Assembly: GCF_040096185.1 (NCBI RefSeq)
Contig: NZ_JBBMFF010000254.1
Location: forward strand, 1 to 53,698
Reading direction: 5' to 3'
Source of the DNA: JAZOXB01 sp040096185
GTDB lineage: Bacteria > Bacillota > Clostridia > Oscillospirales > Oscillospiraceae
DNA length: 53,698 nucleotides
In this document: in pieces, positions 16,437 to 22,533 of the stretch
Numbering within the stretch: position 1 is the first letter of the stretch
Layout: each line of letters opens with the position of its first letter
Position numbers and translations under genes: made by a program
The notes under the pieces: generated by a model
Told to the model about the DNA's origin: nothing
The model's database searches: none
The model's input: only the letters and a program-made list of their open reading frames with translations

Positions 16437-16473
16437 ACCCGGCAGGGAAACGCCACAGCGCTCCCTACCGGGT
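16437..16473 (-). terminator. Attenuating hairpin between the binding-protein and ATPase genes
   Basis: ACCCGGTAGGGA and TCCCTGCCGGGT form a 12-bp stem with one mismatch on the minus strand, 20 bases after the BMP lipoprotein stop. The following sequence is only weakly U-rich. Such hairpins often protect or partly terminate the upstream message so that binding protein exceeds transporter; that role is inferred here. Confidence 0.55.
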
Positions 16474-16493
16474 CCGCCTTATCTCATAGTCGT

Positions 16494-17666
16494 TTACTCG
16501 ACGACCTGAACCGTCACATACTGCAGGGTCGCTGCAACATCCTCGATGGTGACCGTGTTGCCATCCGCATCGACATCGCGGCGGATGCCGGAGGTAACGC
16601 CGTCCTTGTCAGCCTTCAGGACTTCGACGATGGCATCATAGTCAGCCTGCGTGAAGTTCTTGAAGCGGGAGGACTCCATGGGAAGACCAACAGCGTCTTC
16701 GTTGATGGTCAGAGTCTCGCTCGTGCCGCCGGGGAACGTGTCGTTGTAGTAAGCCTTAATCGCGCCGTAGACAGCCGGAGTGAGCATCTTCATGGCGGAG
16801 GTCAGGCAGGTCTCGGTGATCTGGGACATGTCGGTATCAACGCCGATGGAGACGCAGTCGCCGCCGGTGGCCTCGCAGGCCGCGAAGACGTTGTCCGGGC
16901 CGCCGCAGCCGAAGATGCACTCGGTGCCGGACTGATACCATGCAGCAGCCTTCGCCTGGAAGTCAGGAGAGTTGCCGAAAGCGCCGGTATAGGTGTACTT
17001 CATCTCAATGGAGCCAGCCTCAAGGCCGAGCTCCTTGGCAGCGTATTCCGCGCCGTCCACGAAGCCGTAGCCGAAACGAACGACAGCAGGAACAGCCAGA
17101 GCGCCGAAGAAGCCGAGCTTGCGATAGCCTTCCTTGACAGCAGCGTAGCCCGCCAGGAAGCCGGACTGCTCTTCCGCAAAGAAGATGGAGCAGGTGTTGT
17201 CTGCGATGACGGTGTCGTCATCAAGGGTCGGGGTGGAGTCGACCAAAACGAAGTGGACGTCCGGATACATGGTCTGAGCCTTGTAGATGGCTTCGCCGAA
17301 CAGGAAGCCCGGGGTCACGACGAGCTTTGCACCGTTGTTGACAGCGCCCTCAATGGCGGAGAGGTAGCTCTGCGTGGACTGGTCGATCGGGGTGTAGTAG
17401 GTGTAGGTCTTGCCGTTCTCTTCGGCGTACTGCTTCAGGCCTTCCCAGGAGAACTGGTTGAAGCCGCGATCGTCGATAGAGTTGGCATCGGTGATCAGGG
17501 CCAGCTCAGCCTCGCCGCCGGAAACCGGAGTGGTAGCTTCGCTGCCCTCAGTGTTGGTCGTGGTGTCCTTGGTGTTCTCGGTGTTGTCATTGCCGGAGCC
17601 GGCGCAAGCGGCCAGGGACAGGACCATGACAAGCGCGAGAATCAGACAGAAGATTCTCTTTTTCAT
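16494..17666 (-). CDS. nupN: BMP-family nucleoside-binding lipoprotein (NupN-like)
   Basis: The substrate-binding lipoprotein of the nucleoside importer, attached to the outer face of the membrane. The start at 17666 is chosen for its AGGAGG ribosome-binding site eight bases upstream; a longer frame lacks one. The signal peptide ends in the lipobox LAAC, with the lipidated Cys at residue 21, followed by a Thr/Asn/Ser-rich linker. The mature part contains ALITDANSIDDRGFNQFSW and GCGGPDNVF, typical of BMP/TmpC/Med proteins that bind purine and pyrimidine nucleosides. At 390 residues it is slightly longer than average because of the linker. Confidence 0.92.
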   Translation of the reverse strand: MKKRIFCLILALVMVLSLAACAGSGNDNTENTKDTTTNTEGSEATTPVSGGEAELALITDANSIDDRGFNQFSWEGLKQYAEENGKTYTYYTPIDQSTQSYLSAIEGAVNNGAKLVVTPGFLFGEAIYKAQTMYPDVHFVLVDSTPTLDDDTVIADNTCSIFFAEEQSGFLAGYAAVKEGYRKLGFFGALAVPAVVRFGYGFVDGAEYAAKELGLEAGSIEMKYTYTGAFGNSPDFQAKAAAWYQSGTECIFGCGGPDNVFAACEATGGDCVSIGVDTDMSQITETCLTSAMKMLTPAVYGAIKAYYNDTFPGGTSETLTINEDAVGLPMESSRFKNFTQADYDAIVEVLKADKDGVTSGIRRDVDADGNTVTIEDVAATLQYVTVQVVE

Positions 17667-17700
17667 GTTGCCTCCTAAATGTAATACATTTTTATACTCA

Positions 17701-17788
17701 GTCCGCAAGCGGACCAAATACCGTTGTTATTCAGCCTGCTGTCAGACTAAATGTCATGTTATTTTGTGAATCAGGGAGCCGCTGATTC
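17701..17788. repeat. Two short palindromes upstream of the BMP lipoprotein gene
   Basis: GTCCGCAAGCGGAC (17701-17714) is a perfect palindrome about 35 bases before the lipoprotein start. GAATCAG...CTGATTC (17768-17788) is a second one. They could be operators or RNA hairpins within the cdd to BMP intergenic leader. No regulator can be assigned. Confidence 0.4.
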
Positions 17789-17830
17789 AATTCTCAAGAG
17801 CGGACGGCGAGGAATTTTTCGTCGAGTCGA

Positions 17831-17878
17831 GGTTTGGAAAGTGCAGGCGTACTTTGTGTACGTCAAGCTTTCCAAACC
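17831..17878. repeat. Long inverted repeat between cdd and the BMP gene
   Basis: GGTTTGGAAAG (17831-17841) is exactly complementary to CTTTCCAAACC (17868-17878), and the inner CGTAC and GTACG also pair, giving a bipartite hairpin of about 48 bases in the 270-base gap between cytidine deaminase and the BMP gene. There is no T-run, so it does not look like a simple terminator. An RNA-processing site, a dispersed repeat unit or a regulatory structure are all possible. Confidence 0.55.
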
Positions 17879-17937
17879 GATGGATCGGCGGAAAAGATCC
17901 GGCATCCGCCGCAGAGGATTTATTCAGGGGCGACTTT

Positions 17938-18372
17938 TTAAGCCTGGGGTTTGGCAAAGTAGCCCTTATTCGCAGCGGGGAAGCCGCCCTCCGGCAGCAT
18001 CTCACGCAGGGTGAACTGCTTATAATCCTCCGGTGTCTTGCCGTGGATAACGAGGAATTCGTCCGGATCGCAGAACTCTGCCATGACCTGACGGCACACG
18101 CCGCACGGGGAGCAGTACTCCGTCAGCGGGCCGCGCGGGCCGCCGACGATGGCGATGGCCGCAAACTCGCGCTCGCCCTCGCTGACCGCCTTGAAGAAGG
18201 CCGTGCGCTCGGCGCAGTTCGTAGCGCTGTAGCCGGCATTTTCGACATTGCAGCCGGTGTAGATCTTGCCGCTCTTTGTCAGGAGCGCTGCGCCGACGCA
18301 GAAATTGGAGTAAGGTGCATAGGCAAATTCTCTTGCCGCGATGGCCTTATGGATAAGCTCAGGGATGTTCAT
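17938..18372 (-). CDS. cdd: Cytidine deaminase
   Basis: A 144-residue cytosolic zinc enzyme converting cytidine or deoxycytidine to uridine or deoxyuridine. The catalytic CAE is at residues 53-55 (NCAERTAFF) and the zinc ligands Cys90 and Cys93 are in SPCGVCRQ, as in the small tetrameric bacterial deaminases of about 130-140 residues. Its uridine product is the substrate of the phosphorylase encoded at the other end of the operon. Its ATG overlaps the stop of the upstream membrane protein gene by four bases, so translation is probably coupled. Confidence 0.95.
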   Translation of the reverse strand: MNIPELIHKAIAAREFAYAPYSNFCVGAALLTKSGKIYTGCNVENAGYSATNCAERTAFFKAVSEGEREFAAIAIVGGPRGPLTEYCSPCGVCRQVMAEFCDPDEFLVIHGKTPEDYKQFTLREMLPEGGFPAANKGYFAKPQA

Positions 18373-19049
18373 GTTGTTTCCTCCTTCTTAGATCCCACGC
18401 CAAGGCGGCGGATGAGCGGCCGCCACATGGCGGCGAACACATCGCACAGCTTGCCGCCCAGCAGCAGATTGATGAACGTGCCGACGCCGATGTCACCGCC
18501 CGTCAGCCAGGTGGTCAGCAGCATGAAGCCGCAGTACACATACATCGCCGTACCGTAGCTCTTACGGATGAGCTTTGCCACGGTCAGGATGAGCATGTCC
18601 ATGGGCTGCACACCGGCGTCGAGCTGTACATACCAGCCGAGCGCGATGCAGGAAATCACAACACCGAGGGTGCAAAGGGCGATGCGTGCCCACATCGGCG
18701 GCATGGTCGGAAAAATCTTCCCCAGCAGGTCAAGGTACAGGTTCAGCAGCGGCCCGAGGCCGAAGCCGATGACAAGGGAGCCGAGGCCCACAAGGGAGCG
18801 ATTCGCGAAGATAAAAATCGCGAGAACGGTGCAGTTGAAGATCAGTGTGACCGTTCCGGTCTGCAGGCCGAGCATGCGGCCCAGCCCCTGCTGGAACGAG
18901 GTGTTCGTATCGGAGCCGACGCCCGAGAACACGCACATGGCGATACCGAGTGCCAGGACGATCCAGGCCGGGAGCAGCAGGAGCAGCTGCCGCAGCAGGC
19001 GCTTGCCGTTCTCACAGGTGAAAATGGCGGATTTTGCGTTTTGTTTCAT
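18369..19049 (-). CDS. YczE/YitT-type integral membrane protein
   Basis: A 226-residue protein with five to six hydrophobic segments. It resembles the YczE/YyaS family: GVGSDTNTSFQQGLGRM, a LGSLVIGFGLGPLLNLYLD central helix, and DAGVQPMDMLIL near the fourth segment are familiar elements. Members are membrane proteins without a firm biochemical role; some neighbour transporters or antibiotic synthesis genes. Being first gene of the nucleoside operon and coupled to cdd by a four-base overlap, it might assist nucleoside or nucleobase movement, but this is inference from position only. Confidence 0.75.
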   Translation of the reverse strand: MKQNAKSAIFTCENGKRLLRQLLLLLPAWIVLALGIAMCVFSGVGSDTNTSFQQGLGRMLGLQTGTVTLIFNCTVLAIFIFANRSLVGLGSLVIGFGLGPLLNLYLDLLGKIFPTMPPMWARIALCTLGVVISCIALGWYVQLDAGVQPMDMLILTVAKLIRKSYGTAMYVYCGFMLLTTWLTGGDIGVGTFINLLLGGKLCDVFAAMWRPLIRRLGVGSKKEETT

Positions 19050-19169
19050 GCATACCTCATGAGCCGGATCGGAGCAGAGTTTACCAATTCCGATGATTTC
19101 GAAGGAACAGGCGCTCGGGAAACAGCTGCACGTGGTCGGGTGAACAGCTCCCTCAATGGCTCGTACAAG

Positions 19170-19198
19170 AGAATACCACTTTTTTTACGCCGTGTCAA
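19170..19198 (-). promoter_or_regulatory. Promoter of the nucleoside salvage operon
   Basis: On the minus strand TTGACA (19193-19198) and TATTCT (19170-19175) are 17 bases apart, starting a transcript near 19163 with a leader of about 115 bases before the YczE-like gene. A LacI/cre-type palindrome abuts the -35 on its upstream side. Confidence 0.7.
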
Positions 19199-19212
19199 TC
19201 GAAACGTTTTCA
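19199..19212. promoter_or_regulatory. LacI/CcpA-type operator
   Basis: TCGAAACGTTTTCA matches the LacI-family consensus TGAAAACGTTTTCA at 12 of 14 positions, including the central ACGT and the whole right arm. It lies directly upstream of the -35 of the nucleoside operon and about 140 bases upstream of the lacI-family promoter. It could be bound by the divergently encoded regulator or by CcpA (cre). Its position upstream of -35 is compatible with activation by CcpA, or with repression through looping. Confidence 0.6.
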
Positions 19213-19348
19213 CAAATATTTCCATTGCGAATTGTGCATTCTGACGATTTTTTCCGGCTGATGTCGCCGCCCGGAATGCATATCGCTCTTAACAGATGTT
19301 TTATTTTGTTACATAATAGCGTAAGAAAACGCACATCACAAATCATGC

Positions 19349-19376
19349 TTGACAGCCGTAGAATGGCCTGTATAAT
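19349..19376 (+). promoter_or_regulatory. Promoter of the lacI-family gene
   Basis: Perfect TTGACA (19349-19354), a 16-base spacer ending in TG, and perfect TATAAT (19371-19376). The start would be near 19383, leaving a leader of about 90 bases. No further operator-like palindrome was seen between here and the gene. Confidence 0.75.
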
Positions 19377-19471
19377 AGTATTGTGTAAAGACATGCTTAT
19401 TTCGCGGGGTCAATCTAAGGTTTTGTTTACGAACACATGATTATTTCAGGTCTTTCCGGGAGGGATGCACC

Positions 19472-20488
19472 ATGGGCCGCCAAAAGCGCGCTTATCAATC
19501 CGTGACCATTCGCGACGTTGCCGAGCGGGCCGGTGTAGCAGTTTCGACTGTCTCGCGCGTGCTGAACGGGCTGGACCGCGTCAGCGAAGAAACGCGCCGG
19601 CGTGTCGAACAGGCTGCCCGCGAGCTGTCCTATGTACCAAATAATTTCGCCGCCTCCATGGTCACGGGGCAGTCCAAGATCCTCGGCATTATCGTGCCGA
19701 GCTTCACGCACGACTTCTTCGGCTTCATCGCACAGACGGCAGAGCATGTGTTCCGCAAGCATGGCTATCTCACCATCGTCTCTGCCAGCGGCGAGGACCC
19801 GGTCGCAGACCCCGCCGCCTTCCTGCAGCGCTTCTACCACATGCTCGACGGCGTGCTCCTCGTGCCGACGGCCGCGCGCCTGAAGGACCTCGAGTCCTTT
19901 GACAAGCCGCTGCTGCTCGTCGACCGCGACATGCCGGGCAGCTCGTTCAGCAGCATCTCGTTTGACAACGAGCCTGCCTGCTATGAGCTGACGCGCCGCC
20001 TGACGGAAAAGGGCCACCGCCGCATCGGTCTTTTGGTGCTCAACAGCCCCATGAACATCGGCGCGGACCGGCTGGCAGGCTGCCTGCGCGCCCTGCGCGA
20101 GGCCGGCGTGGAGCAGGACCCCGCACTGGTGCGCTGCTGCGCGGCGGCTGCCGTGGACGGCTATACCCAGACGCGGCTGATGATGACCATGCCGGACCCG
20201 CCAACGGCCATCGTGTGCTGCAGCGAGGAGCTCTGCACCGGCGCGGTGCGCGCGTGTATGGACCTCTCCCTTGCCCCCGGCCGTGATATCTCGCTCGTCA
20301 GCTTCGATGAGCTGATCACTCCGCTGGCCCCAACAGCCATCACCTCGGTTTTCTCCCCGCGCCGCAAAATGGCCAAGGTCGCAGCGGAGCGCCTGCTGGA
20401 AATGGTCGCCAATCCGGCAAAACGCATACCGCGCAAGGACGTCGTCGAGACGATCATCCACGAGCAGCACAGCATTGCGCAGCTTTAA
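19472..20488 (+). CDS. LacI-family transcriptional regulator
   Basis: A 338-residue repressor-type protein. Residues 11-33 (VTIRDVAERAGVAVSTVSRV and onward) form the LacI helix-turn-helix plus hinge helix, followed by a periplasmic-binding-protein-like effector domain to the end, normal length for the family. The ribosome-binding site GGGAGG lies eight bases before the ATG. It is divergent from the nucleoside operon, with a LacI-type operator between, and followed after 41 bases by a GH172 glycosidase gene on the same strand. It may therefore sense either a nucleoside (CytR is also LacI-family) or a fructose- or arabinose-type sugar; the sequence does not decide. Confidence 0.9.
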   Translation: MGRQKRAYQSVTIRDVAERAGVAVSTVSRVLNGLDRVSEETRRRVEQAARELSYVPNNFAASMVTGQSKILGIIVPSFTHDFFGFIAQTAEHVFRKHGYLTIVSASGEDPVADPAAFLQRFYHMLDGVLLVPTAARLKDLESFDKPLLLVDRDMPGSSFSSISFDNEPACYELTRRLTEKGHRRIGLLVLNSPMNIGADRLAGCLRALREAGVEQDPALVRCCAAAAVDGYTQTRLMMTMPDPPTAIVCCSEELCTGAVRACMDLSLAPGRDISLVSFDELITPLAPTAITSVFSPRRKMAKVAAERLLEMVANPAKRIPRKDVVETIIHEQHSIAQL

Positions 20489-20529
20489 GCGCACTGCGTT
20501 TTATTTTTCAGGAAGGAAAATCATCGATC

Positions 20530-21681
20530 ATGAGCGAATATCAACCGGCAAATCTTGAAAATCTCTTTGTCAAGCGCGCAGGCAGGCGCATGCGCGTCGC
20601 CTCCTGCGACCCGACGGGCGCCAATAACGACAATGTCCTCATTCCCTCCGGCGAGACGTATCTCTTCGCCGACCTGCAGGGTCCCGGCATCGTCACGCAC
20701 TTTTTCTGCACCATCGGCAACCCGAACAAACGCCGCCCGGAATGCGGCATCGGCACGGAGGAATTCAACGTCCGCAAGGTCGTGCTGAATGTCTACTGGG
20801 ACGACGAAACGGAGCCGAGCATCCAGGCGCCTCTCGGCGACTTTTTCGGCATGGGCCACGGCATTACAAAGAGCTTTGCCAGTGCTCCCCTGCAGATCAC
20901 ACCGGAGGACGGCCGCGGCTTCAACTGCTGGTTTCCGATGCCGTTCCGCAGGCGCGCCCGCTTCACCGTGAAGAACGAATGCTGCAGCCCGCTGCACTTC
21001 TATTTCTACGTCGATTACGAGCAGGTCGAGTCCCTGCCGGAAAACACGCTGTACTTCCATGCGCTCTGGAACCGCGAATGCCCGACGGACGGCATCCCCT
21101 CCTCGGCGCGCTCCCGCCATATGGAATGGATCATGGGCGGCGAGCAGGACAAGCATCTCTCCGCAGAGGGCAACTACGTCCTGCTGGACGCCGAGGGCAG
21201 CGGCCAGTATGTCGGCTGTAACATCAACATCCATAATCTGGAAAACAGCAGCGAGTGGGACTGGTTCGGGGAGGGCGACGATGCCATCCTGATCGACGAT
21301 GAGCCGTGGCCGCCCCGTCTGCACGGCACAGGCATGGAGGACTATCTCGGCCTTGCGTGGTGCCCGACGCAGGAATACCACGCGCTCTATAACGGCTGCA
21401 CGCTCTCGCCCATGGACAACTACAAGGGCATGGCATCGTATTACCGCTTCCACATTCTCGACCCCATCATGTTCGACAGGCACATCCGCGTGACGTTCGA
21501 GCACGGCCACAACAACAACCGCAGCGACGACTGGTCTACCACGGCCTACTGGTACCAGACGGAGCCGCACAAGCCCTTCCACCCCATGCTCCCCGTGGAG
21601 CAGCGCCTGCCGATCGATCAGAAGCTCTATGAGTGGACCGGCCGCCGCGAATTCTGCAAAAACGAGGAAAACGTCCGATAA
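20530..21681 (+). CDS. GH172-family (DUF2961) glycoside hydrolase
   Basis: A 383-residue protein of the DUF2961 family, now GH172, whose characterised members act on alpha-D-fructofuranosides, difructose anhydrides or D-arabinofuranosides. The paired acids are visible: Glu248 in WFGEGDD and Glu270 in HGTGMEDYLG, 22 residues apart, close to the 21-residue spacing of the catalytic glutamates I recall for the Bifidobacterium enzyme. There is no signal peptide, so it is cytosolic and would act on imported oligosaccharides. It probably shares a transcript with the LacI-family gene 41 bases upstream. The exact substrate is unknown, and no sugar transporter lies beside it. Confidence 0.85.
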   Translation: MSEYQPANLENLFVKRAGRRMRVASCDPTGANNDNVLIPSGETYLFADLQGPGIVTHFFCTIGNPNKRRPECGIGTEEFNVRKVVLNVYWDDETEPSIQAPLGDFFGMGHGITKSFASAPLQITPEDGRGFNCWFPMPFRRRARFTVKNECCSPLHFYFYVDYEQVESLPENTLYFHALWNRECPTDGIPSSARSRHMEWIMGGEQDKHLSAEGNYVLLDAEGSGQYVGCNINIHNLENSSEWDWFGEGDDAILIDDEPWPPRLHGTGMEDYLGLAWCPTQEYHALYNGCTLSPMDNYKGMASYYRFHILDPIMFDRHIRVTFEHGHNNNRSDDWSTTAYWYQTEPHKPFHPMLPVEQRLPIDQKLYEWTGRREFCKNEENVR

Positions 21682-21687
21682 ATATTT

Positions 21688-21712
21688 GGAGGAGGACCTA
21701 ACGGTCCTCCTC
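21688..21712. terminator. Terminator hairpin after the GH172 gene
   Basis: GAGGAGGACC (21689-21698) pairs perfectly with GGTCCTCCTC (21703-21712) around TAAC. A similar hairpin lies on the other side of the toxin-antitoxin pair at 22416-22443. The following GATCATTTTCTT supports termination on the plus strand. Confidence 0.65.
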
Positions 21713-21722
21713 GATCATTTTC

Positions 21723-21751
21723 TTGACATAGTAGCAGAATCAGGATATAAT
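21723..21751 (+). promoter_or_regulatory. Promoter of the toxin-antitoxin operon
   Basis: Perfect TTGACA (21723-21728), 17-base spacer, perfect TATAAT (21746-21751). It starts about 50 bases before the antitoxin gene, which has AGGAGG upstream of its ATG. Antitoxins of this type usually repress their own promoter; no clear palindrome overlaps it here. Confidence 0.8.
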
Positions 21752-21779
21752 ATGACTACCATCAATAGGAGGTGTTGCT

Positions 21780-22076
21780 ATGAACCATGGCATTTCCATC
21801 CGGCCGTCTAAGGATATCCGCACGAATTATGCGCAGATCTCTGCCCTGACCCGGCAGAATCCAGTCGCGATCACTGTCAACGGCAAGGAGGACACCGTCC
21901 TTCTCAGCCACGAGGAGTATCAGGAGCAGCTGCTCCGCATCAGCGAACTGGAGGCAAAGCTGTCCATGTACGCTCACCTTGCCCAGGCGATGGACGACAT
22001 CCGGCTGGGCCGGGTGCAGTCCGCAGACGCTGTCTTTGACGAGCTTCTCGGGGAGCTGGAGGCTCCTCAGGAATGA
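21780..22076 (+). CDS. Type II antitoxin, Phd/YefM-like
   Basis: A 98-residue protein starting MNHGISIRPSKDIRTNYAQI, matching the Phd/YefM N-terminal fold (prevent-host-death), including the later motif NGKEDTVLLSHEEYQ typical of this DNA-binding domain. The C-terminal half (about residues 55-98) is acidic and would be the toxin-binding tail. AGGAGG lies eight bases before the ATG. It overlaps the downstream toxin gene by four bases (ATGA), the normal arrangement. It should bind and neutralise the toxin and autoregulate the operon. Confidence 0.88.
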   Translation: MNHGISIRPSKDIRTNYAQISALTRQNPVAITVNGKEDTVLLSHEEYQEQLLRISELEAKLSMYAHLAQAMDDIRLGRVQSADAVFDELLGELEAPQE

Positions 22077-22396
22077 GCACGCAGGTCGTGTTCACCGGGA
22101 CGGCGAAAAACGATCTCCGGGAGATCGCCGTTCATCTTGCAAAACGGTCCGGCAGCCGGGAGCTTGCCGTCCGCTTTGTCCGGGAGCTGCAGGAGCAGAC
22201 GGCGATCCTGGCGCAGTTCCCGGAATCCGGCGCATTCCCGCAGGACCGGATGCTGAAGAGCAGCGGCTTCCGTTTTCTGACGCACAAGGACTATCTGCTG
22301 TTCTACCGGTACGAAAGGGCCGAGGGTCGGGTCTATATCATGGCCATTTTCCACGGCAGGCGCGACTACCTGCGCGTCATGCAGCAATATCTGTAA
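22073..22396 (+). CDS. Type II toxin, ParE/RelE superfamily
   Basis: A 107-residue protein with the RelE/ParE fold signature: TGTAKNDLREIAVHLAKRSG for the N-terminal helices, FPESGAFPQDRML in the middle, and GFRFLTHKDYLLFYRYE then VYIMAIFHGRRDY for the C-terminal strands. The R-RDY end and the FPESG segment are closer to ParE (gyrase-poisoning) than to mRNA-cleaving RelE, but the target cannot be decided by eye. Start codon overlaps the antitoxin stop. Confidence 0.87.
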   Translation: MSTQVVFTGTAKNDLREIAVHLAKRSGSRELAVRFVRELQEQTAILAQFPESGAFPQDRMLKSSGFRFLTHKDYLLFYRYERAEGRVYIMAIFHGRRDYLRVMQQYL

Positions 22397-22415
22397 CGTA
22401 AATCGGGAATAAATG

Positions 22416-22448
22416 TGGAGGAGGGCCGATCGGTCCTCCTCCATTTTT
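22416..22448 (+). terminator. Terminator after the toxin gene
   Basis: TGGAGGAGGGCC (22416-22427) pairs with GGTCCTCCTCCA (22432-22443) around GATC, followed by five Ts. It closely resembles the hairpin at 21688-21712 that precedes the operon. Confidence 0.75.
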
Positions 22449-22528
22449 GGCGGCACTGCACAATTCAGCCAGAGCATTCGGCGAAAAATATCCGACGAAG
22501 GCCGAAGATGCAATTGTGCGGTGCTGCC
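22449..22528. repeat. Eighty-base imperfect inverted repeat downstream of ileS
   Basis: GGCGGCACTGCACAATT (22449-22465) and AATTGTGCGGTGCTGCC (22512-22528) are complementary apart from two G-T pairs, and inner segments GCATTCGGC and GCCGAAGATGC also pair. It ends six bases before the ileS stop on the minus strand. No T-run follows on either strand, so it may be a small non-autonomous repeat rather than a plain terminator. Confidence 0.55.
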
Positions 22529-22533
22529 TAGGT

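Noticed and set aside
21688..22528. Possible small prophage or insertion sequence around the toxin-antitoxin pair
   Set aside because: No transposase, integrase or target-site duplication found; only flanking hairpins, reported as such.
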